A stretch of DNA of 64,000 nt from SHXR01 sp046160305. GTDB taxonomy: Bacteria > Pseudomonadota > Gammaproteobacteria > Burkholderiales > SG8-39. The stretch is taken from the NCBI GenBank assembly GCA_046160305.1, contig JBJXGX010000302.1, positions 18,017-82,016 on the forward strand. Direction: 5' to 3'. Below are positions 42,342 to 50,854 of the stretch, one piece after another; positions within the stretch are counted from its first letter, which is position 1, and every line of letters begins with the position of its first letter. Below the pieces are notes generated by a model that was given only the letters and a program-made list of their open reading frames with translations, searched no databases and had not been told where the DNA came from. A program made the translations under genes and the position numbers.

Positions 42342-44702
42342 ATGGGTGCCCCGCTTATCGGCGCGTCGGTCGTCCGGCGTGAAGATCACCGCTTTCTCGT
42401 CGGCAACGGTCAGTACACCGACGATATTTCGCTGTCCCATCAATCGTTCGCTGCATTCGTGCGCTCGCCGCATGCGCACGCCGCGATCAAGAAAATCGAC
42501 ACGGCCAAGGCCAAGGCTGCGCCGGGCGTCCTGGCGATCTTCACCGGCGATGACACCGCTGCGATCGGCGGCCTGCCCTGCGGATGGTTGATCACCGGCA
42601 CCGACGGCCAGCCGATGAAGGAGCCGCCGCATCCCATACTCGCCCGTGGAAAGGTCCGGTATGTGGGCGATCATGTGGCGGTCGTTATCGCCGAAACGCA
42701 GGCCCAGGCACGGGACGCCGCCGAACTGGTGGATGTCGATTATAACGTTCTGCCTGCGGTGGTGAACGGCCCGGCGGCATTGAAAGCCGGTGCACCGCAA
42801 CTGCATGATGGCGTGGCCAACAACAAGTGCTACAACTGGGCGCTTGGCGACAAGGCCGCGGTCGACAAGGCGTTTGCCGGCGCCGCGCACGTCACCAAGC
42901 TCGAATTCATCAACAATCGGCTGGTGCCGAACGCGATGGAACCGCGTGCGGTGAACGCGTCCCACAACCGGTCCGACGACAGCTATACGCTGTATGTCGC
43001 GAGCCAGAACCCGCACGTCGAACGCCTTCTCATGTGTGCCTTCGTGCTGGGCCTGCCCGAGCACAAGGTGCGTGTGGTGGCGCCTGATGTGGGCGGCGGC
43101 TTCGGTTCCAAGATCTATCTGTACGCCGAAGATGTTGTGTTGACTTGGGCATCCAAGCAGGTCGGCCGGCCGATCAAGTGGACGGCGGATCGTACCGAAT
43201 CGTTCCTGTCCGATGCGCACGGCCGCGATCACACGACGGTCGCCGAGCTCGCGATGGACAAGGACGGCAAATTCGTCGCCATGCGCGTGCGCACGGTGGC
43301 CAATGTCGGCGCCTATCTGTCGACGTTCGCCTCATGTGTACCCACTATTCTGTACGCGACCCTGCTCGCCGGCCAGTACACCACGCCGCTCATCTACTGC
43401 GAAGTCGATGCGGTGTTCACCAACACGGCGCCGGTTGACGCGTATCGCGGCGCGGGCCGTCCGGAAGCCACCTACGTGGTCGAGCGGCTGGTGGAAACGG
43501 CAGCGCGCGAGATGAAGATCGATCCGGCGGAAATCCGCCGTCGCAATTTCATTCGCGCCTTCCCGTACCAGACACCGGTCGCGCTGATGTATGACACCGG
43601 CAACTACGAAGCAACCTTGGGTGCCGCGATCGAAATGGCCGACGTGAAGGGGTTCGCCAAGCGCAAAGCCGACGCTGCGAAGCGCGGCAAGCTGCGCGGC
43701 CTTGGCTACTCGTGCTACATCGAAGCGTGCGGCATCGCACCGTCGGCGGTCGCCGGCAGCCTTGGTGCGCGTGCGGGTCTGTTCGAATCGGGCGAGGTCC
43801 GGGTGCATCCGACCGGCAAGGTCACCGTTTTCACCGGCTCGCATTCGCACGGCCAGGGTCACGAGACGACCTTCGCGCAGGTCATGGCGGACAAGTTCGG
43901 GATCGGCATCGACGACATCGAGATCGTGCACGGCGACACCTCCAAGATCCTGTTCGGCATGGGCACCTACGGCTCGCGTTCGATCGCGGTCGGCGGTACC
44001 GCCATGGTCAAGGCGGCGGACAAGGTCATCGCCAAAGGCAAGAAGATCGCAGCCCATCTGATGGAAGCGGCCGAGGGCGATATCGAGTTCAAGGACGGCA
44101 TGTTCCAGGTTGCCGGCACGGACAAGAAGAAAGCCTTCGCGGAGATATCGCTCGCCGCCTACGTACCGCACAACTATCCGCACGACAAACTGGAACCCGG
44201 GCTGAACGAGAACGCGTTCTATGATCCGGCGAACTTCACATTCCCGGCGGGAAGCTATGTGTGCGAAGTGGAAGTCGATCCGGAAACCGGCATCACCGAA
44301 ATCTGCAGCTTCACCGCGGTGGACGACTTCGGTAATATCATTAATCCGATGATCGTCGAGGGTCAGGTGCACGGCGGCCTGGTTCAGGGCCTCGGGCAGG
44401 GCATGACCGAGCTGGGCGTGTACGACAATGAAACCGGACAGCTCACGTCCGGCACCTTGCTCGACTACTGCCTGCCGCGCGCCGACGATGTCCCGAGCTT
44501 CAAGGTCGGTACGAAGGTCACGGCCTGCACCCACAACCCGCTTGGCGTCAAAGGGTGCGGTGAGGCGGGTGCGATTGGATCGCCGGTGGCGCTCATCAAC
44601 GCCATTACCGATGCGCTCGGCGTGAAGGAAGTGCCAATGCCCGCCACACCGCAAACGGTGTGGAAGGTGATCCGCGACAACAACGTCAAAGTGGCTGCCT
44701 AA
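42342..44702 (+). CDS. coxL: molybdopterin large subunit, form II CoxL-like/aldehyde oxidoreductase-like
   Basis: A 786-residue molybdenum-cofactor subunit. AYRGAGR is at residues 367-373 in the substrate loop. True form I CO dehydrogenase has AYxCSFR with a copper-binding Cys. Form II-type and many other hydroxylases have AYRGAGR, so activity on CO is doubtful and an aldehyde, purine or aromatic substrate is as likely. Cofactor-binding segments GGGFGSK, GSHSHGQGHETT and GVKGCGEAGAIG with a likely base Glu are present. It is flanked by the iron-sulfur and FAD subunits with short gaps. Confidence 0.92.
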   Translation: MGAPLIGASVVRREDHRFLVGNGQYTDDISLSHQSFAAFVRSPHAHAAIKKIDTAKAKAAPGVLAIFTGDDTAAIGGLPCGWLITGTDGQPMKEPPHPILARGKVRYVGDHVAVVIAETQAQARDAAELVDVDYNVLPAVVNGPAALKAGAPQLHDGVANNKCYNWALGDKAAVDKAFAGAAHVTKLEFINNRLVPNAMEPRAVNASHNRSDDSYTLYVASQNPHVERLLMCAFVLGLPEHKVRVVAPDVGGGFGSKIYLYAEDVVLTWASKQVGRPIKWTADRTESFLSDAHGRDHTTVAELAMDKDGKFVAMRVRTVANVGAYLSTFASCVPTILYATLLAGQYTTPLIYCEVDAVFTNTAPVDAYRGAGRPEATYVVERLVETAAREMKIDPAEIRRRNFIRAFPYQTPVALMYDTGNYEATLGAAIEMADVKGFAKRKADAAKRGKLRGLGYSCYIEACGIAPSAVAGSLGARAGLFESGEVRVHPTGKVTVFTGSHSHGQGHETTFAQVMADKFGIGIDDIEIVHGDTSKILFGMGTYGSRSIAVGGTAMVKAADKVIAKGKKIAAHLMEAAEGDIEFKDGMFQVAGTDKKKAFAEISLAAYVPHNYPHDKLEPGLNENAFYDPANFTFPAGSYVCEVEVDPETGITEICSFTAVDDFGNIINPMIVEGQVHGGLVQGLGQGMTELGVYDNETGQLTSGTLLDYCLPRADDVPSFKVGTKVTACTHNPLGVKGCGEAGAIGSPVALINAITDALGVKEVPMPATPQTVWKVIRDNNVKVAA

Positions 44703-44716
44703 AAGAGGACAAGACT

Positions 44717-45511
44717 ATGTACGCATTCAACTACACGAAAGTATCGAGCGTCGCTGACGCAGCGGCCGCCGTTGGCAAGAACGCGGAAGCGAAGCTGCTC
44801 GCTGGTGGGCAGACGCTCCTTGCAGCGATGAAGCTGCGATTGGCGAACCCGCCGCAACTCATCGATCTGGCGAATGTGCGCGATCTGGCCGGCATCAAGG
44901 TCGACGGCAACGGCGTTACGATCGGCGCGATGACCCGGCATGCCGAGGTCGCGATGTCGAAAGACGTGCAAGCCGCGATTCCGGCGCTGGCCGCACTGGC
45001 AGGCGGCATCGGCGATCGTATGGTGCGCAACATGGGCACGATCGGCGGATCGGTTGCGAACAACGATCCCGCTGCGGATTACCCTGCGGCATTGGTGGGG
45101 TTGGGCGCGACAATCACCACCAACAAGCGCTCGATTGCTGCGGACAGTTTCTTCACCGGTATTTTCTCGACGGCGCTGCAGGCGGGCGAAATCATCACAT
45201 CGATTACGTTCCCGAAAGCCAAACGCGCGGCTTACATGAAGTTCAAGAATCCGGCTTCGCGCTACGCGATCGTCGGCGTGTTCGTCGCGGAATCTTCCAC
45301 CGGGGTGCGCGTTGCCGTAACCGGTGCGGGTCCCTGCGTGTACCGGGTGGCCGATATGGAGAAAGCGCTGACCGCGAAGTGGGCACCGGAATCGGTCGCC
45401 AACATCAAGGTCCCGGACAAGGGCCTCAACTCCGACATCCATGCCTCGAACGAGTACCGCGCGCACCTGGTAACGATCATGGCGAAGCGGGCGGTGGCGG
45501 CAGCAAAGTAG
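44717..45511 (+). CDS. coxM: FAD-binding subunit of a molybdenum hydroxylase, CoxM-like
   Basis: A 264-residue flavoprotein. LLAGGQTLLAAMKLRL and TIGGSVANNDPAADYPAAL are the two FAD-binding motifs of the medium subunit of CO dehydrogenase/xanthine oxidase-type enzymes. GAGGAC lies before ATG 44717, and the gap to coxL is 14 bases. It passes electrons to the acceptor. The gene ends before a strong terminator, closing the operon. Confidence 0.95.
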   Translation: MYAFNYTKVSSVADAAAAVGKNAEAKLLAGGQTLLAAMKLRLANPPQLIDLANVRDLAGIKVDGNGVTIGAMTRHAEVAMSKDVQAAIPALAALAGGIGDRMVRNMGTIGGSVANNDPAADYPAALVGLGATITTNKRSIAADSFFTGIFSTALQAGEIITSITFPKAKRAAYMKFKNPASRYAIVGVFVAESSTGVRVAVTGAGPCVYRVADMEKALTAKWAPESVANIKVPDKGLNSDIHASNEYRAHLVTIMAKRAVAAAK

Positions 45512-45610
45512 TCTTGACTTCGAGCGGCCCCGGTTGCCGGGGATTGCCTGCCGTGCCTAAGGCGCGGCAAGTTGGGTCGAGGACCGCTCGTTCAGCCCCT
45601 CGACCCCGAC

Positions 45611-45640
45611 GGCCCACTGCGAAGTGGGCCGTTTTGTTTG
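45611..45640 (+). terminator. rho-independent terminator of the cox-type operon
   Basis: GGCCCACT (45611-45618), loop GCGA, AGTGGGCC (45623-45630) and then GTTTTGTTTG. The stem is eight perfect base pairs followed by a T-rich tail, about 100 bases past the coxM-like stop. Confidence 0.93.
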
Positions 45641-45664
45641 TACATCCTCGATTCCAGATCTTTC

Positions 45665-45787
45665 ACCACAGAGGACACAGGGGACACAGTGGAAAAGAGG
45701 GAGGGGCGAAGTCGATCCGCGTTTCTCTTTTCCCGTTTCGCTCCTCCCGTTTCCCAGTTTTACTGCGTCCCCTGCGTCCTCTGTGGT
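45665..45787. repeat. 123-bp palindromic dispersed element, copy B
   Basis: The left end ACCACAGAGGACACAGGGGA (45665 on) and the right end (45762-45787) are inverted repeats matching at 24 of 26 positions. The inside has a second inverted pair (GGGAGGGGCGAA against TTCGCTCCTCCC) and resembles copy A read on the other strand. It lies between the terminator of the cox operon and the dehalogenase gene. Confidence 0.87.
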
Positions 45788-45816
45788 TCATTCTTACTCT
45801 CTAGGCCGGAGGAATC

Positions 45817-46707
45817 GTGATCACAGGATTCACCAACACCCGCATCACCGTTGCCGACAACGTTTCCCTCTCGGTCCACACCGCCGGACAAGGCCCGGCG
45901 GTATTGCTCCTGCACGGTTATCCCCAATCGCATTACATCTGGCGCCACCTCGGTCCCAAGCTCGCCGAGCGATTCTCCGTCGTAGCACCCGACTTGAAAG
46001 GGTACGGCGCAAGCGATGCGCCAGCCGCCACCGTCGATTCATCGAACTATTCGAAGCGCGTGATGGCCGCCGAATGCGTCGAGCTCATGCGCGCACTTGG
46101 CCATGACCGATTCGCCGTGATCGGCCACGATCGCGGCGGGCGGGTCGCCTACCGCCTCGCATTCGACCATGCCGAGCGCGTCACGAAGCTCGTCACCTTG
46201 GACATCATCCCCACCGGCGCGATGTGGGATGCGACGAACAAGACCTCCGCCATCAACGGCTTTCACTGGGCGTTCCTCGCGCAGCCGGCGACCTTCCCCG
46301 AAACGCTGATCGGTGCGGATCCGGACTATTTTCTGCGCACGCTCACCCGCAAATGGGCGCTCGACTTCGATCGGATCGGCGAGGAAGCGATGGTCGAATA
46401 CTGCAAAGCGTTCCGTCGCCCAGAGGTGATCGCCGCCACTTGCGCCGACTATCGCGCGGGCGCGACGATCGATGATGCGTTGGATCATGCCGACCTCGAT
46501 GCCGGCCGCAAGATCGCAGCGCCACTACTCGCGATCTGGTCGGAACGATTTGTCGGGACACGGCAGACGAGCGCGGCGGATCCTCTGGCGGTGTGGCGTC
46601 GCTTCGCCCACGACGTTCGCGGATTTTCTGTGAAGAGCGGGCACTTCATTCCGGAGGAAGCGCCCGAAGCGGTGCTCGCGCCAATGACCGATTTCATCGG
46701 CGGTTGA
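45817..46707 (+). CDS. alpha/beta hydrolase, haloacetate dehalogenase-like
   Basis: A 296-residue alpha/beta hydrolase of the fluoroacetate dehalogenase group. The nucleophile is Asp105 in GHDRGGR (Asp, not Ser), the base is His276 in SGHFIPEE, and HGYPQSHYIWRH, DLKGYGASDAP and CADYRAGAT match that group. FHWAFLAQP matches its halide/fluoride-pocket region. An epoxide hydrolase is an alternative with the same nucleophile. GGAGG lies before the GTG start at 45817. No neighbour confirms the substrate. Confidence 0.85.
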   Translation: MITGFTNTRITVADNVSLSVHTAGQGPAVLLLHGYPQSHYIWRHLGPKLAERFSVVAPDLKGYGASDAPAATVDSSNYSKRVMAAECVELMRALGHDRFAVIGHDRGGRVAYRLAFDHAERVTKLVTLDIIPTGAMWDATNKTSAINGFHWAFLAQPATFPETLIGADPDYFLRTLTRKWALDFDRIGEEAMVEYCKAFRRPEVIAATCADYRAGATIDDALDHADLDAGRKIAAPLLAIWSERFVGTRQTSAADPLAVWRRFAHDVRGFSVKSGHFIPEEAPEAVLAPMTDFIGG

Positions 46708-47038
46708 GATTCAATCAGCACTCCATTTCCGCTACTGAGAATCACGGATGGGGGTGCATCCCTATCCGCACAACGTTCGCCTTCAGGATAGCGGACGCCA
46801 CAAGGGCGTCGTAGACCGTGCGGGACTTTACTGAATGGAATTCTTCATACAATATTCCGCCCAATGCGGGAGTACATGCCTCGGCAGCGAAATGCGATGG
46901 ACCCAGACTCGTCGGCCATGTTCGTGGAAGCACGACTCGACCGTCACACGCAAGAATGGTCGACTTGCCCGTTAACTGATTCGTCCGCCCTCAAACCCCC
47001 ACGACGCAACGGCCCAAGAAAAAAAGCGAGAACGGGAA
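46708..47038. other. intergenic region with lower G+C
   Basis: About 330 bases between the dehalogenase and the ABM gene, visibly lower in G+C than the flanks. A minus-strand frame 46742-46933 (EEFHSVKSRTVYDALV in its middle) is open but has no stop-bounded gene features, so it is not called. Nothing else was recognised. Confidence 0.45.
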
Positions 47039-47434
47039 ATGCCATACATCGCGAAAACCCCAATTCCTCCGTACTACGCAGTCATCTTCACGTCTATCAA
47101 CGCAGAGGTTGATCACACCGAACATACGGAAATGTACGGTCGGTTAGCGAAGCGGGCAGAGACGTACGACGGTTACTTGGGAATAGAGGCGGCGAGGAAT
47201 CCCGACGGAAAAGGGGTGGCAGCCGTCTACTTCAAGGATCCAGAGTCAATCGATGCCTGGGCGAACGATCCCGAGCATCAGATCGCGAAGAGAAAGGGCC
47301 GCGAAATCTGGTATTCAAACTACATGATCCGCGTCTGTCGCGTCGAGCGCGCATATGGCAGGCCAGATTCGGAGCAAGCGAGAAACGTGAAGAAAGGGCA
47401 CGGCGTATCGTTTCATAGGCCAACAAATCCATAG
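47039..47434 (+). CDS. antibiotic biosynthesis monooxygenase (ABM)-domain protein
   Basis: A 131-residue protein with an ABM ferredoxin-like fold over the first 100 residues. YYAVIFTSINAE is the first strand, MYGRLAKRAETYDGYLGIE the helix and second strand, and VAAVYFKDPESIDAWAND the third. GREIWYSNYMIRVCRVER closes it. Small ABM proteins are cofactor-free oxygenases or haem-degrading enzymes; the role here is unknown. The G+C content looks lower than in neighbouring genes, hinting at recent acquisition. A toxin remnant follows 25 bases on. Confidence 0.8.
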   Translation: MPYIAKTPIPPYYAVIFTSINAEVDHTEHTEMYGRLAKRAETYDGYLGIEAARNPDGKGVAAVYFKDPESIDAWANDPEHQIAKRKGREIWYSNYMIRVCRVERAYGRPDSEQARNVKKGHGVSFHRPTNP

Positions 47435-47459
47435 ACGGCATCGTCATGGGGTTCCTACG

Positions 47460-47606
47460 AAGAATCCGCCCACCTACGAGAAGCTTATCGGTGACCTCGC
47501 TGGCGCTTACTCGCGTCGAATCAACATCCACAATCCACTGGTCTACGAAGTCTTCAACAAGGAGAAGACGGTCCGGGTGTTACGGATGTGGACACACTAT
47601 GAGTAA
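47460..47606 (+). pseudogene. remnant of a YoeB/Txe-family toxin, C-terminal part
   Basis: A 49-codon frame without start ends at TAA 47604-47606. It reads KNPPTYEKLIGDLAGAYSRR, then INIHNPLVYEVFNKEK, then TVRVLRMWTHYE. This is the C-terminal half of YoeB/Txe RNase toxins, with the conserved SRRIN block and the C-terminal His-Tyr. The N-terminal half would have overlapped the ABM gene and is absent or unrecognisable, and no antitoxin lies upstream. Confidence 0.82.
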
Positions 47607-47904
47607 GAACGGCTAACCCCAAGCCGGTCGAGCCGGAACCACACAGGCGATACCTGCTAATGAGGCGGCGGAGGCCTGAGAGACGCCGGCGAACGCCGCG
47701 GCTGACTACTGACACGGGAGCGATCCACGACGCGCCGAGGCAATCGGCACGCGTCACGCAACGGCGCTCGGCTCAGAGTTCCGAGCGACGAGGCGCGTCG
47801 CGCTTGGCACCGCAGGCCACAGGCGCATCGTGCGCAGCGTCGTCACGCGGTTGCGTAAAGCTCAGTACACTCGACCATCGTCAAATTTTTGGAGCATGTT
47901 CGCC
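47607..47904. other. intergenic region upstream of the LLM gene
   Basis: About 300 bases without a supported gene. The flavoprotein gene has GGAG at 47891-47894. No operator or terminator was recognised. Confidence 0.4.
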
Positions 47905-49083
47905 GTGAAGACGTCTCTTTTCTACTTGCCCGCGGTGGGCACCCGCGCCGACATCGAGGCAGGCATGGCCGGCATGCGGGGCGACCTGTATTCACGGATG
48001 CTCGCCGAGATCTCGGAACAGGCGAAGCTCGCGGACGACCTGGGCTACGACTCGATCAATTTCACCGAGCATCACTTCCACATCGAAGGCATCGAGCTGT
48101 CGAACAATCCGGTCATGCTTGATCTTTTCATCGGCATGCAGACGAAGCGCATTCGCGTGGGCCAGCTTGGCATCGTGCTGCCGGCCGACAATCCGATCCG
48201 CGTCGCCGAAGATATCGCGATGCTCGACCACATGACGGGCGGTCGAGCCAACGCGGGCTTCGCACGGGGCTACCAACGCCGGTGGGTCGATGTGATGGCG
48301 CAGCATACGCATGGCGTGCATGGTGCCGTCCCGAACCAGCATGATGATATCGATGCGGCCAATCGCGCCGCCTTCGAAGAAAATTTCCGCATCATCAAGA
48401 AATGCTGGACCGAGGAGATGCTCACCCACGAAGGCAAGCTGTGGCGCATCCCGGTCGAGGGCACACCATGGACGGTGGATGCCACGCGCAAGTGGGGCAA
48501 GGGTGTGGAGAACGGTATCGTGCATGCAGTGGGCGTCGTACCAAAGCCGCTGCAGAAACCGCATCCGCCGTTGTTTCAGCCGTTCGCGTCATCCGAGAGC
48601 AGCATTCGATGGTGTGCGCACGAGGGGGTCACCGCCGTGCTGCCACCGATGCACGCCAAGAACGAAAACCGGCTGTGCGAGCTTTACGCCAAGGAATCGG
48701 GTTGCAAGCTCGGCAGCGGCGTGGCATTCCTGCGAGACATCCTCATCGCCGATACTGACGAGGAAGCCGATCACCTCTGGCGCAACTCGAGCCGCTTCAT
48801 GGCCGAGAACTGGTTCGAGCCGTTCGGGTTTCGGCGCGGCATGGTCGATCCGGATACCGGGGAATATCCGAGCGCGCAGGAAATGATCGATCTGGGCTAC
48901 GCGCTCGTCGGCAGCGTCGATACGGTCTGCCGTCGCCTCGAAAGCATGCTGAAGCGGCTGCCGGTCGAGTGGATTTTCTGTTGGGCGTTCAACGCCCTCG
49001 TGCCCCATCCGAAACTGATGCGCTCGATCGAGCGCTGGCAAACCGAAGTATTGCCGAAGATGGGGATCGCGAGCGGCCGATAG
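47905..49083 (+). CDS. LLM-class flavin-dependent oxidoreductase
   Basis: A 392-residue luciferase-like barrel protein using FMNH2 or F420H2. It starts KTSLFYLPAVG and has FTEHHFHIEG, VAEDIAMLDHMTGGRANAGFARG (a flavin-phosphate-binding region) and AFNALVPHPKLMRS. GTG 47905 has GGAG ten bases upstream; ATG 47896 is only one base from GGAG and less likely. Substrates of such proteins include alkanesulfonates, alkanals, NTA and terpenes; this one cannot be assigned. It converges with a VOC gene. Confidence 0.87.
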   Translation: MKTSLFYLPAVGTRADIEAGMAGMRGDLYSRMLAEISEQAKLADDLGYDSINFTEHHFHIEGIELSNNPVMLDLFIGMQTKRIRVGQLGIVLPADNPIRVAEDIAMLDHMTGGRANAGFARGYQRRWVDVMAQHTHGVHGAVPNQHDDIDAANRAAFEENFRIIKKCWTEEMLTHEGKLWRIPVEGTPWTVDATRKWGKGVENGIVHAVGVVPKPLQKPHPPLFQPFASSESSIRWCAHEGVTAVLPPMHAKNENRLCELYAKESGCKLGSGVAFLRDILIADTDEEADHLWRNSSRFMAENWFEPFGFRRGMVDPDTGEYPSAQEMIDLGYALVGSVDTVCRRLESMLKRLPVEWIFCWAFNALVPHPKLMRSIERWQTEVLPKMGIASGR

Positions 49084-49104
49084 TCGCCGCGCTGCCGGTT
49101 CGCC

Positions 49105-49626
49105 CTAACCTTTGGTCGGATCTGCGGCGGCCGGTAGTGTCTGCTGCCGAAAATTCTTGTCCCAGTGACCTTTCCCGGAGAGGTCGCCCTGCTCGAAGAT
49201 CCAGGTGTAGCCGCCCTGCGGATTGGACAGGATCTCCCACATGTTATCGTCGAGGTCGTGAAACATGAAGCTGTAGGTGCCGTGCTGGACCACCGGCTCG
49301 CTGATCTCGTGAATGCCCCATTGCGCCGCCTGCGCGTTGCAGGTGCGCCAGGCTTCATCGACATCGGCATCGGTCTCGACGTCGATGCCGTTGTGATTGA
49401 GCCGGATCATCTGCGATTGGGCTGTGGTTTTCACCACCGCGTAGACATGGTGGCCGCCGAGGCGAATCATCATCGACACCTTGCTGGTCCGGGTGACTTC
49501 CAGCCCGAGAAATTCCTCATAGAATTTGCGCGTCGCTTCAAGATCGCGCGAAGCGAGGGTTCCATGCGAAATAAACCGGGATCTGATGGCCGGTGTTACC
49601 TGCCGCTGGAGTGCGTTATCGCCCAT
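49105..49626 (-). CDS. VOC family protein
   Basis: A 173-residue VOC protein. ISHGTLASRDLEATRKFYEEFLGLEV gives the first metal His, and SFMFHDLDDNMWEIL the last Glu. The C-terminal extension (EQGDLSGKGHWDKNFRQQ) is unusual among single VOC units. A dioxygenase- or glyoxalase-like role is possible. It lies between an LLM flavoprotein and a MoxR-type gene, with convergent and divergent orientation respectively. Confidence 0.85.
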   Translation of the reverse strand: MGDNALQRQVTPAIRSRFISHGTLASRDLEATRKFYEEFLGLEVTRTSKVSMMIRLGGHHVYAVVKTTAQSQMIRLNHNGIDVETDADVDEAWRTCNAQAAQWGIHEISEPVVQHGTYSFMFHDLDDNMWEILSNPQGGYTWIFEQGDLSGKGHWDKNFRQQTLPAAADPTKG

Positions 49627-49759
49627 TGGAAATCCTCGTCGATCGGTTCGGAACCAGCAGTGATGCTATCGCATGCGGCGCTCAACGGTGGAAACGTAGC
49701 GATTGTGGGACGCACCAACCTCCGCTAAGCTCTCGGATTCCCCTGAAAACGCTCCTGTG

Positions 49760-50686
49760 ATGGCTAAAAGCAACGCACGTCCCGCCCTACCCGCCAATAT
49801 CGACGAAGCCGCCGCGCTGCTCGCAAAGGCCGATTACGTTGCCGAGCGCAGCCTCGCCACCGCGGTATTCCTGTCGCTTCGAATGGGGCGGCCGCTTTTT
49901 CTCGAAGGCGAAGCCGGTGTCGGCAAGACCGAGATCGCGAAAGTGCTCGCGCAGACCCTTGGCCGCAAGCTCGTTCGACTGCAATGCTACGAAGGTCTCG
50001 ACATCGCCTCGGCCGTCTATGAATGGAACTACCAGCGGCAGATGATCGAGATCCGGCTTGCGGAGGCTGAAGGCGTCAAATCCCGCGAAGGGTTGGGGCA
50101 AGACATTTTCTCGGAAAAATTCCTGATTCGCCGCCCCATTCTGCAGGCCCTCGAAGGCGATCTCGATGGCGCACCCGTGCTGCTGATCGATGAACTGGAT
50201 CGCACCGACGAGCCGTTCGAGGCCTATCTGCTCGAAGTGTTGGCGGACTATCAGGTCACGATTCCCGAGATCGGCACGATCAAGGCCGACGAGCCGCCGA
50301 TCGTGGTCATCACATCGAACCGCACGCGGGAGATCCACGACGCGGTGAAGCGACGCTGCCTCTATCACTGGGTCGACTACCCGAGCGCCGAGCGCGAGCT
50401 TGAAATCCTGAAACGCAAGGCACCCGAATCGCCGGCGAAACTCTCCGCGGAGATCGTCGGGTTCGTACAGCGACTGCGCAAGATGGATCTGTTCAAGCAG
50501 CCCGGCGTCGCCGAGACGATCGATTGGGCGAAGGCGTTGCAGGCGCTCGACAAGCTGTCGCTCGACCCCGAGACCATCAACAACACGCTGGGCGTCCTGC
50601 TCAAGTACCAGGACGATATCGGCAAACTGCAAGGCTCGGAAGCCGCGAAGATCCTCGCCGAAGTGCGGGCGGAACTGGCGGCGTAG
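49760..50686 (+). CDS. MoxR-family AAA ATPase, CoxD-like
   Basis: A 308-residue AAA+ ATPase. Walker A is GEAGVGKTEIAK near residue 45, Walker B is VLLIDELDRTDEPFEAYLLE, sensor 1 is VVITSNRTREIHDAVKRRCL, and an AAA lid follows. MoxR proteins act with VWA-domain partners to assemble metal-containing enzymes. Family members near molybdenum hydroxylases (CoxD) assist the maturation of the large subunit. Here the cox-type operon is about 4 kb away on the same strand, and no VWA (CoxE) gene follows. ATG 49760 is the start; the upstream frame is not conserved. Confidence 0.88.
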   Translation: MAKSNARPALPANIDEAAALLAKADYVAERSLATAVFLSLRMGRPLFLEGEAGVGKTEIAKVLAQTLGRKLVRLQCYEGLDIASAVYEWNYQRQMIEIRLAEAEGVKSREGLGQDIFSEKFLIRRPILQALEGDLDGAPVLLIDELDRTDEPFEAYLLEVLADYQVTIPEIGTIKADEPPIVVITSNRTREIHDAVKRRCLYHWVDYPSAERELEILKRKAPESPAKLSAEIVGFVQRLRKMDLFKQPGVAETIDWAKALQALDKLSLDPETINNTLGVLLKYQDDIGKLQGSEAAKILAEVRAELAA

Positions 50687-50839
50687 ATGAAGCCCGTCAA
50701 GATCGGCGAAGTACGGGTCTCCAGCATCGTCGAGCGTGACGGCCCGTGGCGCGCGCCGAATACCATGTTTCCCGGTACGACGGCAGGACACATCGAGAAA
50801 TTCCGGGACACTTTCCAGTTTAGTTTTCTTGCACCGTAG
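50687..50839 (+). pseudogene. 5' remnant of an MBL-fold metallo-hydrolase gene
   Basis: A 50-codon frame starting at ATG 50687, one base after the MoxR stop, reads MKPVKIGEVRVSSIVERDGP and then WRAPNTMFPG. That matches the N terminus of MBL-fold metallo-hydrolases, whose first strand and 'VERDGPW' are typical. The similarity ends near residue 33, a frame change or deletion removes the HxHxDH metal site, and TAG stops it at 50837. It is too short to be a functional enzyme. Confidence 0.7.
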
Positions 50840-50854
50840 TTGCGTGCGCCGTCG

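Noticed and set aside
46742..46933. Minus-strand 63-codon frame
   Set aside because: Short, no recognisable family and no ribosome site; could be a remnant but not supportable.
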